From positions 20,575,190-20,639,189 of the forward strand of contig NC_134985.1 in assembly GCF_050947335.1 (NCBI RefSeq): DNA of 64,000 bases, in the 5' to 3' direction. The stretch comes from Megachile rotundata (taxonomy: Eukaryota; Arthropoda; Insecta; Hymenoptera; Megachilidae). Below the pieces are notes generated by a model. It searched no databases and had not been told where the DNA came from. It saw only the letters and a program-made list of their open reading frames with translations. Both the position numbers and the translations under genes were made by a program. This document shows positions 12,461 to 24,352 of the stretch, in pieces (the stretch's first letter is position 1; each line of letters begins with the position of its first letter).

Positions 12461-12774
12461 CGACTTTCGAGGGTTTTCACGCTCTCAGAATTTCGGAGTG
12501 TAGGGTTTGAGAATGTTCGACTTTGGGGGTTCTAGTCGAAAGTTGGGAGTCGAAGGGTAGCTTTACTTTAGTAACTTGGACAATTTGGGATTTGACACTT
12601 TATAATTTGAGGAGCCAGGAACACGTTTCAGATCCTTGGAATTGAAATAGTGGAACCACTTAGGATTTGAAGAGACCTTAATCTAACCTTGGTTAAGTTC
12701 AAGGTTCAAGGTCTTTGGAATTTGAGGTCTCTGCGATTTGGAACCTTTGAAACATTGATGTCATTGGAATTTGA

Positions 12775-13275
12775 GAACTTTCGGATTCGAAGTCCTCCAA
12801 ATATTAAAATCCTCGAGTTCTGGGAGATTTAGAATCCTCACATGGAATTCTTAAGATTTGAAATCCTTAGAGCATCAAATCTGAAGTCCTCCAAATATTG
12901 AAATCCTCGAGTTCTGGGAGATTTAGAATCCTCGTATGGAATTCTTAAGAATTGAAATTCTTAGAACATCGAATCTGAAGTCCTCCAAATATTAAAATCC
13001 TTGAGTTCTGGGAGATTTAGAATCCTCACATGGAATTCTTAAGACCTGAAATCCTTAGAGCATCAAATCTGAAGTCCTCCAAATATTGAAATCCTCGAGT
13101 TCTGGGAGATTTAGAATCCTTACATGGAATTCTTAAGACCTGAACCTTAGAACATCGAATCTGAAGTCCTCCAAATATTAAAATCCTCGAGTTCTGGGAG
13201 ATTTAGAATCCTCACATGGAATTCTTAAGACCTGAAATCCTTAGAGCATCGAATCTGAAGTCCTTGGAACTCGAA
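12775..13275. repeat. 94-bp tandem repeat, about five copies
   Basis: The unit contains TTCTGGGAGATTTAGAATCC, ATGGAATTCTTAAGA and AATCTGAAGTCCTCCAAATA. TGGGAG recurs at 12821, 12915, 13009, 13103 and 13195, giving steps of 94, 94, 94 and 92. About 300 bp on each side (12,461-12,774 and 13,276-13,560) carries degenerate phrases of the same style, such as CCTTGGAATTTGAGG, and may be older decayed units. Confidence 0.93.
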
Positions 13276-13560
13276 AACTTTCGAATGTCTGAAACTATGA
13301 ATTTAAAGTCCTTGTACCTGCAGCTCCTCAGAACTTAACTTCTCAGTGACCCCCTGAAGACCTCAAGATTTAATACCTACCAGAGTTAACTTTGAAAGCT
13401 TCCCCCTCAAGAATTTTAGACCTCCTAATCATCAAAACTGCAGAGCTCCAAACCGTAATCAGAATTTTTGAATATGGACTTACATCACTCCTAGACTTCA
13501 ACTTCAGAATTTTGGACTTATTCGGGACTTTGCGAGTTTAGAACTTTGTAACTTTAGAAA

Positions 13561-14050
13561 CCTTGAGATTTTGGTACTTAAGAAGTTCGTGACTTTGAAA
13601 CTCTTCGTCAACTTTCTCCACGTAGTAAGAATTATTCTCTGCAAAGTAACGGACATTACAGTTCCCGGAATATGTAGCCGAACAATTTTCATGCGATCCT
13701 GCGTCCGTAATAGTATTCCCTGGTTTGGATGCATCCACGTTGTAAGGAGAAAAATCGTGGGTATCCGGCAACATGTTGCTCGCTAGCAGGAATAGAGGCG
13801 GCCAATGAAAGGGCTCGTGCAGTTGACTCGAAAGGTCACTCGTGCATACGACTGGTTGCTTCGATGGTCAGCACGTACACTCAACCTAGCCTTTACAAGG
13901 GTTCTTGTAACCTTGAACGTCTCTTCCCAAATCTTACCATGTTAACTTTACTAATTTTTTGCTTTTATGATTCTTCAGTTACTGGTATTGTTACTGCAAT
14001 TTTATTGGAGTAGGTTTACAAAGTTTTACACTTTGAGTTTGATAAATACA
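13561..14050. other. Unique non-coding DNA
   Basis: I see no supported gene. Overlapping ORFs of 71-94 codons occur on both strands with no recognisable domain. Confidence 0.5.
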
Positions 14051-14283
14051 TTAACCCTTTGCGCTCCTATGTCAAGTGTGACACGACATCACATTTCTCT
14101 TGGAGCTTATAAATAATTCAAATAAATGGATTGGTTAAATATATGTATTTATAATAAAGGACAAATATATTTGCCACGTACCCCACTCTGTTGCAATACC
14201 TTTAATTCAGAACCCCTTTCTTGATCTACTTTGTGAACGAAAGAGTTGGTAGATCATAGAAATTAAGGAGTGCAAAGGGTTAA
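14051..14283 (+). mobile_element. TTAA-type MITE with CCCTTTGC ends (E, relative of family A)
   Basis: It is flanked by TTAA on both sides (14051-14054 and 14280-14283). The left end is TTAACCCTTTGCGCTCC and the right end is GGAGTGCAAAGGGTTAA, so the 17-bp inverted repeats differ at one position. Total 233 bp. The interior does not match the A copies, so it is a separate element using the same ends. It has the best-preserved ends and target site in the window. Confidence 0.85.
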
Positions 14284-14564
14284 GATCCAGGTTGCTGGAC
14301 TTCAGTGTTTTCAGAGTGTATTGTTTTTAAGTATTGAAAGGTGGGTTTCAATAGTAGCTTTTAGGGTAGCCTTGTTTTTTAATGTGTACAATCCTATATT
14401 TTAATAGTGACCTTCACAAGTTTCTTCATGGACAAACTTCTGGGTACTGAAGTGTCGATGTACAGGAAGTCCTAAGTTGCCACATGTGTAGATGTCTAAA
14501 TATATGGGACTTTTACATCCACAGATCTGTGAGTCTGTATGTTTTCAAGTTTCTATGTTCACAA

Positions 14565-15255
14565 ATCTATAGATCCACAAATTCTTATATCTCCACATTA
14601 CTATACTTGCAAATACCTACATCGTCATCATATTTACAGGTTCCCAAGTCTCTGAATCCACAAATTCTTATATTTCCACATTCCTATACTTGCAAATACC
14701 TACACCCTCATCATATTTGTAGGTTCCCAAGTCTCTGAATCCATAAATTGTTATATCTCCACATTCCCATACTTCTAAACACCTATATCCCCATATTTGT
14801 AGCTCCCCAAGTCTCTGAATCCACAAATTCTTATATCTCCACATTCCTATATTTCTAAATACCTACACCATCATCATATTTACAGGTTCTCAAGTGTCTG
14901 AATCCATAAATTGTTATATCTCCACATTCCCATACTTCTAAACATCTACATCCCCATATTTGTAGCTCCCCAAGTCTCTGAATCCACAAATTTTTAAATC
15001 TCCACATTCCCATACTTCTAAACACCTATATCCCCATATTTGTAGCTCCCCAAGTCTCTGAATTCACAAATTCTTAAATCTCCATATTCCTATGCTTGCA
15101 AATACCTACTCCCTCATCATATTTATAGGTTCCCAAGTCTCTGAATCCATAAATTGTTATATCTCCACATTCCCATACTTCTAAACACCTATATCCCCAT
15201 ATTTGTAGCTCCCCAAGTCTCTGAATCCACAAACTCTTATATCTCCAACTCCTTA
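14565..15255. repeat. 80/83-bp two-variant minisatellite
   Basis: The unit contains CAAGTCTCTGAATCCA, TTATATCTCCACATTCC and CATATTTGTAG. The AAGTCTCTG motif recurs at 14646, 14729, 14809, 14892, 14972, 15052, 15135 and 15215 (third-base variants included), so steps are 83, 80, 83, 80, 80, 83 and 80. The longer variant carries CATCATCATATTTA. Degenerate remnants continue to about 15,480. Confidence 0.93.
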
Positions 15256-15480
15256 TCCATCAAATCTCCATATTCCCACACACACCTCCCCAAACCATCA
15301 GATACTCGAGTTCTCACATTCTAAACCTAATCAAAATTGCCTGCATCCCCATATTTGTGGTCCCCAAAATCCAACCCTCCCTAAACGTTAAACGTACCCC
15401 AAAAAACTTACCTCTTACTACATCCTAAAAATCCCCCTAAAAACAACATCCATCTCCCAAAAAGATTTGCCACTGACTGT

Positions 15481-16270
15481 ACCCGAAGTTTACAGACTCT
15501 AATACAGGCAAAGCGTAGAAAAGGGACGCTAGACCTCCCTCGAGTTAAACGGTTCCCCGAAAAAGGCGCCCAGCCGATTCACCCTGGTGCCTCGGCTTTT
15601 ATCGCCTCGTATCGTCGCACAAAACCGTAAACTCTACTCGCGTTTCTCGTCCGGCGGAATAACGAATCGTTTGTCTCCGTGCCCGGAGAAAAAGTGACTC
15701 GACGAATCTTATCGCCACAACGCGGGTGCCGACGTTTTTATGCTTTCTGCGTCCGTTTACGTGGACGCGATTTTTTTCAATATGAAAGCACAGCTTGTCC
15801 GTTGACCACCGGTTACACGGACGCGATTATTCGACCGTGAATAATCGAGCCCTTCGAGGAAACGGCTGAAAAAACAATGCCAGTGGTACGTTTTATGTTT
15901 CTGATATAACTGCTCTTGTAAAGATATTCTTTTTTTTGGTTTACGGGCTTCAGTGAGTAGGAAGAGGAAGATTAACGATATTGCTGGTGAAAACTTGTTA
16001 GAGGTATTCGAAAACTGCGACGATCTACTCGGGGGTTAATGATACGGGACCGTGATGGCTGCGCTGAGATTTCGAATAATGGTGATTTAACTTGGGAGTT
16101 TCATAGTTTCATAATTTGATGGTGAGGAGGATAGTTTCTAATTTGATAAGGTGACTTTACATATTCGGAAATCATTAATCTTGCCTGTCGAATTTGCATG
16201 GTTACAACCCCTAAGTCCTTTGTATTATTAGTATACAAATTTTTAAAGTATATCATGATCAGATTTTCAA
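15481..16270. other. Unique non-coding DNA
   Basis: Unique CpG-containing sequence. I see no gene or repeat. Confidence 0.55.
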
Positions 16271-17450
16271 ATGTACATATTAGTAAATACCCAAGTTTTC
16301 AAATTCCTAAATCAAGTTATTAAATCATCAGATCCTCCAATACCTAAAGTCCCAAATTCTGAAACCATCAAATCTTCGAATTCGCAAAGAATTATGTTCC
16401 CAAACTATTAACTTAGCAAATTGCTAAATTTGCATTTGCATCAATCTCCAAATTTTGAAGTCATCAAATGATCAAATTTCTAAATACCTAACTCCTCAAA
16501 TTATTAATTTACCAAATTACTAAATTTCCAGCTCCATTAATTCCCAAATCCTCAAGTCCCCAAATTCTCAAGTCACTAAATCCTCGAATCCTCATGTACC
16601 TCAATTCCAAAATTAAATCACTAAGTTCCTAAATTTCTACCTCCATTAATTCCCAAATCGTCAAATTCCCAAATTCTCAAATTCTCAAGTACCTCAATTC
16701 CCAAATTAAATTATTAAGTTTCTAAATTTCCACCTCCATTAAACCCAAATTCTCAAATTCCCAAATTCCCAAATTCTCAAATCCTCAAGCACCTCAATTC
16801 CAAAATTAAATCACTAAGTTCCTAAATTTCTACCTCCATTAAACCCAAATCCTCAAATTTCCAAATTCCCAAATTCTCAAATTCCCAAATTTCCAAATTC
16901 CCAAATTCTCAAATCCTCAAGTACCTCAATTCCCAAATTAAATTACCAAGTTCCCAAATTTCCACCTCCATTAAACCCAAATCCTCAAATTCCCAAATTC
17001 CCAAATTCCCAAATTCCCAAATTCCCAAATTCCCAAATTCCCAAATTCCCAAATTCCCAAATTCCCAAATTCTCAAATTCTCAAGTACCTCAATTCCCAA
17101 ATTAAATTACCAAGTTCCCAAATTTCCACCTCCATTAAACCCAAATCCTCAAATTCCCAAATTCCCAAATTCCCAAATTCCCAAATTCCCAAATTCCCAA
17201 ATTCCCAAATTCTCAAATCCTCAAGTACCTCAATTCCCAAATTAAATTACTAAGTTCCCAAATTTCCACCTCCATTAAACCCAAATCCTCAAATCCTCAA
17301 GTACCTCAATTCCCAAATGAAATTACCAAGATCCTAAATTTCCACCTCCTCCAATCCTCAAATTCCCAAATTTCCAAGCCATCAAACCACCAACTCCCCA
17401 AATCCCAAAATTCCCAAATAGCTCCGCAATTTCCAAAATTTCCACAAACC
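16271..17450. repeat. AAATTCCC 8-bp repeat within a larger compound minisatellite
   Basis: A larger unit (CAAGTACCTCAATTCCC, ATTAAATTACCAAGTTCCC, TTTCCACCTCCATTAAACCC) recurs around a core of uninterrupted (AAATTCCC)n, longest at about 16,988-17,070 and 17,150-17,208. The number of 8-bp repeats differs between the larger units, which indicates slippage inside a duplicated block. A 63-codon minus-strand ORF (16,909-17,100) is read-through of the 8-bp unit and gives the periodic peptide GNLGIWEF. Confidence 0.95.
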
Positions 17451-18479
17451 TCTTCAATTCTGTCCAACCTAATTTACAAACGCAAACACTGACAACCTAC
17501 CACCGCCGCCACAAAAAAGATCAGGTTAGATCCACACGTTCCTTAACGAAATGAAAGGCTCCGAGTACCCGCCGTAAAAACGAGAAAAAGGATGATCGAA
17601 TTTTCATCAGGGGAAGATGATTGCGTTTCTCATAAAAGCTGCGAGGTTAGAACAGTGGCTGCCAGCGCTAATATCATTACGCGAATGTGTTGTAGGTTAA
17701 TGGAGAAAAAAATGGAACAACAGGTGTTGGTAACACGGACCACTCTACTCTGTCAGGTAAACCGAAGGAAAATAAGGTAAAGGTATCCTCGAGCAGGGGC
17801 TGTTTTATCTCGCCTATCGTAAATTTAAACTTTCATTCGAACGCTGCTCCAACGATTTCCTCCTTTCGGTTCCTCGAAGAATTTCACTATTCGTTACGGT
17901 GAATCGTAACGGCAAAAGGAAAAATGCTAGGAATCTTGCTGGATCATATTTGCAACGTCGTAATCGGTTCGATGGATTCTCCTCGGTTAGGTTCGAGTAT
18001 TAGGTTCTGCTCGAGCAGAAGCCGAGAAGAGGCCGCTCGCGACGTCACGACGCGATTCCATTATGAAAATACAAAATGGCGTGAAACTTTTTAAAGTTCT
18101 TGCGCGCGAGAGGGAAAAGAAATTCGTCGAGAAGCTCCTAACGGTATTTTGCGTTCATAAATCATTCATGGAGATGGCGAAAAAAAAGAAAGAGTTCTTC
18201 TGGCTCGTTTCTTCGGCAAGATTGTTTGAATAAATAATACCGGAGGAGATAAACGTGAGTCCATATTGAACACTACTTCCATCGAACAACTGAGATCCTG
18301 GAAACTTCCAGAAGACGTGTTTCTCGATCGATTCGAGAATATTGATGATGTCGATCGATGAACTTTTACTGAACTTAGATTGTCACGCGTTGTATTAACG
18401 TCAGGGACGCCCTTAGGATTCTCCAGACAATTTTCAATTTTAAAATTTTGCATTTTTTAATCCGGAAAATTCTCATGTA
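17451..18479. other. Unique non-coding DNA
   Basis: Unique sequence. ORFs at 17,592-17,780 (+) and 18,166-18,453 (-) have no recognisable domain. Confidence 0.5.
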
Positions 18480-18750
18480 ATATGTAATGCTCTGTAATAA
18501 AAATATCATGTAATACATGTTTTGAACTCGTCTCGATGTCCTCTAAAGCTATGAATAAAAATAATGTATGTTCCTATTTAAAAAACCCAAGGTGACCTCG
18601 ACTTTGCCAAGAGAACAAACTTTTTTCAAAATTTGCTTTACTGGTATCTATTGTGTACTTCATACCCTGCAAATATTGTTCTAAACTTTTTTTCGTAAGG
18701 TGGCTGCAAGTGCGAGAAAAAGTGAGTAGCGTTACAGGTAACACCCTGTA
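18480..18750. mobile_element. Possible transposon terminal fragment ending ACACCCTGTATA
   Basis: The block ends GGTAACACCCTGTATA directly before the 223-bp array. CACCCTGTA / TACAGGGTG ends are common at termini of insect transposable elements (general knowledge), and an independent pair bounds 50,450-51,077 here. I cannot see the opposite end, so family and length are unknown. Confidence 0.35.
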
Positions 18751-19735
18751 TACCTGGAGTACTCGCAGGCTCCAGAGCTTAATTAAACAATAATTTCAAA
18801 GGATGTGGGATTTTCTAAAAACGGTATAAACATGGTCAATGCTTCAACTTCAAAATTATATTTATAAAGGAGAAATTAAACGGTGAAGAAACTGTTGAAG
18901 AATTTGGTGGTTGCAAGACGAGTGCACGATTAGAACTAACTGAAAAGAACTGCTACGACAGTGCATGCATCTATACCTGGAGTACTCGCAGGCTCCAGAT
19001 CCTAATTAAATAATAACTTGGAAAGATGTGGGGTTTTCTGAAAACGGTATAAACATGGTCAATGCTGTGACTCCAACATTATATTTATAAAGGAAAAATT
19101 AAACGGTGAAGAAACTATTGAAGAATTCGGTGATTACAAGACGAGTGCACTGTTAGAGCTAACTGAAAAGAACTGCTACGACAGTGCATGCATCTATACC
19201 TGGAGTACTTGCAGGCTCCAGAGCTTAATTAAACAATAACTACGAAGGATGTGGGGTTTTCTAAAAACGGTATAAACATGGTCAATGCCTTAACTTCAAC
19301 ATTATATTTATAAAGGAAAAATTAAACGGTGAAGAAACTATTGAAGAATTCGGTGGTTACAAGACGAGTGCACTGTTAGAGCTAACTAAAAAGAACTGCT
19401 ACGATAGTGCATGCATCTATACCTGGAGTACTTGCAGGCTCCAGAGCTTAATTAAACAATAATTTCAAAGGACGTGGGGTTTTCTGAAAACGGTATAAAC
19501 ATGGTCAATGCTTTAACTCCAATATTATATTTATAAAGGAAAAATTAAACGGTGAAGAAACTACTGAAGAATTCTGTGGTTACAAGACGAGTGTACGATT
19601 AGAACTAACTGAAAAGAACTGCTACGACAGTGCATGCATCTATACCCGGAGTACTCGCAGGCTCCAGACGCTAATTAAACAATAACTTCGAAGGATATGA
19701 GGTTTTCTAAAAATGGTATAAACATGGAACTTCAA
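18751..19735. repeat. 223-bp tandem repeat, about 4.4 copies
   Basis: TACCTGGAGTACTCGCAGG and its variants start at 18751, 18974, 19197, 19420 and 19643, spaced exactly 223 bp. Each unit contains an inverted pair CTGGAG / CTCCAG, the palindrome GTGCATGCA(C-like), and AAACATGGTCAATGC. Units differ by scattered substitutions with no indels. Each full unit also holds an open frame of about 65 codons from stop to stop without an ATG (see findings). Confidence 0.96.
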
Positions 19736-21904
19736 CAGTAAGACAATCGAAGGATTAATTGCCGCTTGTATTTCCTAGAGATGTATCAGCTTGCTAAATT
19801 GTTGTTCGTATCGCCGACAGCACAGCCCATCGAACTGACATATGTTACGAAAGCAGAAGATTAAACACGGCCGGAGAAAAAACAGAAAAAGCTCAATTCA
19901 GCGGAAAAAGTAATGTGTCTATCGGAATGACAGTCCATCGAAAGATCCGTCAATCAATAATTCCATTTGGTCGCTGTCCCGTGTAACAGCTCCGACCGAA
20001 AAAACAATACGGGGTCACCAGGGGGGGAAAACAATCATTCGATGGAATTTAATTAAATATTATTTGCCTACACGAGGCTGTAGGACATGGAGACAGGGAG
20101 AAAAATGTATCGAATGACCGCGAAACAACGAGCCGTTAGCGTTTCGAGTGCGCGGGGCAATTTATTTTCTTCCGAAACAACGATAACGTTTGATCGGCTG
20201 CCGGCAACGTACTAGCAGAAATTTTCCATTTATCGTGTCAATTTCCAGGTAACGGCGAATATTCGTGGAAACGAGCACCAACGGAAAAAGGCATTTTTTC
20301 CAGCGAGCCTTCTCGTTTACCGTCAAACTAATTTTCGCCCAGGGCAAATTTGATAACTACCCTCGCTGGCGCCACCTCGGGACGAAATTGAAACGTACCA
20401 GGAAGAAGACCGACTCGTTTACGAGGCTCGCGTTAAAATTGCACGAAAACATTCCGTTTTGCCTCATTCTTTTACCCCCGGTTTCGTATTCTTTCCCGCG
20501 CGAAACGACCCGACACTATTACGTACGTACTTTTACAAGCGTTACGAACTTTAGTAACTTTCTACAAACACGACGAATCTTAAGAGCACCGGATTGTAAT
20601 TCAGCATGGAGGTTCTTTCAGTCTCTCCTACGAAACGGTTGGAATTTTTAATTACGAGTCTTTTTGAAATTCATATTTACTCGAGCTTCTTAATTTTAAT
20701 CGTTCATTAGCGAGGAGAGCTTCAGTCTTCATAATTCACGGCGCCGTGCTGGAAAAATTTACGTCGCAGGCTTTTTCTTCTCCGAGTATTTCTAGGTTAA
20801 TATTACGTTTAAATTTATATAAAAGAATTGACAAATTGCAGCGTCGGCAAACGAAGTTACACTCGTTAAAAACAACCTCCCTTTTTAATTTTATAAAGAA
20901 ACACTCTCGGAGGAGTCGATAAGATTAACAATTTTCCTTATTAAAAATTAAAGAACTTATCAAATTTATTTAAACGAGTAAACTGTGCCGAAGAAAGTTC
21001 GTAATTGAAAGAGACGAGACACGTTGACGGAGTTCGATAAGAAGAATCGCAGGTGCATTTTGCGACGCGATGCAACGAAGGGTTAAGCACGGCAGACTGT
21101 CGTTACGCGAACAGCCTGTACCGCTTTTCGCCCGTGGCGATATTTTCCAATTATATCCCACGCCTTCGTGAAAAAAATAATTTCGTAACCTCGGCGAGAA
21201 GAGAAGAGAAAACTCATCCGGTAGGATATTATTGGAAAAAATTGTTACACGAATTCTCGAGCCTATTCATACGTCCGTCTGCCCCTCATACTCGACACCG
21301 ACACCTCTTTTATTCGTCTCTGGATAAAATCTGTTTTCACGAGTTCGAGGACTCTTTTTTTATTTCAAACTTTATTCAGGGGTACATTGTCCCGAGTGTG
21401 ATCAATATAAAACTGAACATCCATCGAACGCGGACAGTTCGACCCAGTTTAATGAAACAAAAAACAAAACGGTGAAAAAAAAAAAAAGAGGAAAAAATAC
21501 GGTTTGCATCGGTCGAGTGCATCGTCCGCGAAACGGAAAACGAAGTCGACGGTTAAAATGAAGCTAGACGTTCGTAGACGCTCGTAGACGAACGATTGGT
21601 TTCCGGAAACCGAGGAAAGCCGAATGTAGCAATTCTGTTGGACAATTACCTGTAACCTGCCAACCGGAAACGCGGAAAAAGAAGCGACCTTCCGGGACAG
21701 ACGTCCGTGTAATTCTTCACCGTATGGCGCTCTCTATTACTACGGACCTTTAACATCTGTTCGGCCTCTCTCGTGGAAACCTTCTTTTCGATCCGCTTCG
21801 ACCACTCGTAATTACGTAATGTCATGCTTTAAGCATAAATTGTCAAATGTCACGAAAATTTAATTGTGAGTGAACTAGAAATTATTCTGCATTTTTTATA
21901 ATCA
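19736..21904. other. Unique non-coding DNA
   Basis: Unique sequence. Plus-strand ORFs of 128 codons (20,265-20,651) and 140 codons (21,053-21,475) exist. Their composition (many F, R, S, L; no motif) and the absence of splice or domain evidence favour chance. A poly-A run lies at about 21,476-21,488. Confidence 0.5.
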
Positions 21905-22485
21905 CCCATGTATGTATTGTTTAAATGTACACCCTGTATATATTGTTTAAATGTACACCCATGTATATTCTATTTAAATGTACACCCTGTATGTATATCA
22001 TTTAAATGTACACCCTGTATGTATATCATTTAAATGTACACCCTGTATATATTATTTAAACATACACCTTGTGTGCACATTATTTAAACATTCACCTTAT
22101 GTATATATTATTTAAACATACACCTTGTGTACATATTATTTAAGCAAACACCTTGTGTAAATATTATTTAAACATGCACCCTGTATATACATTATTTAAA
22201 CCTACACCTTGTGTGCACATTATTTAAACATACAGCTTGTGTACACATTATTTAAACATACACCTTATGTATATGTTATTTAAACATACACCCTATGTAT
22301 ACATTATTTAAACGTACACCTATGTATATATCACTTAAACATACACCCTGTGTATATATTCTTAAAACATACACTCATGTATATTATTTAAACATACACC
22401 CTGTGTATATATCATTTAAACATACATGTATATGTATATCACTTAAACATATACCCTGTGTATATGTATACTATTTCAATTATGA
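21905..22485. repeat. 28-bp minisatellite, about 20 copies
   Basis: The unit is of the type TTATTTAAACATACACC plus TTGTGTACACA. TTTAAA recurs at a step of 28 bp through most of the array, with 26-30 bp steps at the left edge. A 70-codon plus-strand ORF (22,295-22,507) is repeat read-through. Confidence 0.93.
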
Positions 22486-23384
22486 ACCAATATTATATAT
22501 CATATAAATTGCACAGCTACAGTACCTTGCACAATAAATAAAAAGAACAAATGTCAGCCTGTAATAAAGAAGTTCTATCTCATAGCTAATGAAAGGCGGA
22601 AAGTTTTCATTTTTAGAGTCGGCATTAAAAATTTTACATTTCGCACGCTCCAGTTTATTTTACTTAACTCTTGGAGCTCTAGAGGCTATGCAAATCTGTG
22701 TCTTTAAGAGCCATCAAGGTTTAACGCGTTATTTCTAACTTTTGTGTTAAAATTCCTTTATACAGTAAAATGAAAAAGAGCCATAGGTCTGGCGAGTATA
22801 AAAAACGCGTTAAATCAAATTGCTTCGACCCGACGCCATATTTTCGAAGATCATGAACCGATAAAAGAGAATTACGAGAGTTCACCCTACACCTTGTTTT
22901 TTCTGTAATAGCTGGAGATAACTTTTTTTTTTGTTACAAAACATTGGTACAGTGTCGAGTTGTCGGGTGTTAGGTTAGGTTGAATTACGCGCGAGCCACG
23001 GGTCCAAATATACCGGGACGAAATTAGTACCGAAAACGACGTTAAAAACGATGAATCAGTCTGTGCTCGTGGCAAAATTTCAAGAGAACTCTGCGGGCAC
23101 AAAGGAGCCACTGTAAACGGTTGTTAATTTCGCGTGAACGCACTTCTCGGTGAATACGCGCCCATCCACTCGACTTTATTTTCGTCACAGTAACGATCAT
23201 TGTTCTTTGGAAATCATCGGGGAGACAGACGGTTCGTCAAGACACGATAAAAGGGAAATGAATTTCATGCTAAATTTAATCAATTATCGTCCCCACGTAT
23301 TCGGCTTCAGGAATTTAGCGAGGACGACGCCATTTTGGTATCGCTTTGAAAATCAAGCTATCGACTTTCTGCGAATAACCGAAC
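22486..23384. other. Unique non-coding DNA
   Basis: Mostly unique sequence containing the small inverted-repeat element at 22,721-22,813. No supported gene. Confidence 0.5.
22721..22813. mobile_element. Possible 93-bp TTAA-flanked mini-element
   Basis: TTAACGCGTT at 22,721 is mirrored by AACGCGTTAA ending at 22,813, a perfect 10-bp inverted repeat that includes the TTAA. Only 93 bp long, it could be a very short MITE or a chance palindromic pair. No second copy was seen in this window. Confidence 0.3.
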
Positions 23385-24352
23385 TATGCTGCGTATTTCG
23401 TTTTTATTGTCAAACGATGTCGACTATGACTACAATTTTCTCTATAACTGAACATAGGAAAAATATGCTAGATTTTTGTAAAGCTGTAATTGTTCTCATT
23501 TTGAAGTTGCTATAAAAATATCAGCTTTGTAAATGACTGGATTTATGCAGCATGTTTAATCGTTTTTATCTTCAATGTCAACTATGATTACAATTTTGTA
23601 TTCTATGATTGAACATAGAAAAAATATGCTAGATTTCTGTAGGGCTGTAATTGTTCTCATTTTAAAGTTGACATAAAAATATCAGCATTGTAAATGACTG
23701 GATTTATGCAGCATGTTTAATAGTTTTTATCGTCAAAGTCAACTATGATTACAATTTTGTACTTCATAATTAAAATTAGAAAAAATATGCTGTATGATTG
23801 TGGGACCATAATTGTTCTCATTTCAAAGTTGCCATAAAAATATCAGCATTTTAAATGACTGGTGTAAGTGCATCATGTTTAATCATTTTTATCATCAAAC
23901 GATGTCAACTATGATTACAATTTTGTACTCTCTGATTAAAAATAAGAAAAATATGCTGTATCTTTGTGGGACCATAACTGTCCTCATTTCAAAGTTGCCA
24001 TAAAAATATCAGCATTCTAAATGACTGCATTCATGCACCATATTTAATCATTTTCATCATCAAACGATGTCAGCTATGATTAAAATTTTGTATTCTCTGA
24101 TTAAAAATAAGAAAAATATGCTGTATGTTTGTAGGACCATAACTGTCCTCATTTCAAAGTTGCCATAAAAATATCATCATTCTAAATGACTGCATTCATG
24201 CACCATATTTAATCATTTTCATCATCAAACGATATCAGCTATGATTAAAATTTTGTACTCTCTGATTAAAAACAGAAAAAGTACGCTAGATAATTGTAGG
24301 AACATAACTATCCTCATTTCAAAATCTCCATAAAAATATCAGAGTATTAAAA
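23385..24352. repeat. About 160-166-bp tandem repeat, six copies
   Basis: The unit contains ATCAAACGATGTCAACTATG, AAATATGCTGTAT and TTTCAAAGTTGCCATAAAAA. The last motif or its variants start at 23504, 23664, 23825, 23991, 24156 and 24321, so steps are 160, 161, 166, 165 and 165. Edge copies are the most diverged, as expected for a homogenising array. ORFs at 23,150-23,515 and 23,812-24,003 run through it. Confidence 0.93.

Noticed and set aside
16909..17100. 63-codon minus-strand ORF with GNLGIWEF repeats
   Set aside because: Direct translation of the 8-bp AAATTCCC repeat, which has no stop in the minus-strand frames.
21053..21475. 140-codon plus-strand ORF
   Set aside because: It has a mixed, unordered composition with no domain or splice context and ends in an A-rich tract.
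22295..22507. 70-codon ORF with repeated YISLKHTPCVYI-like peptide
   Set aside because: Read-through of the 28-bp minisatellite.
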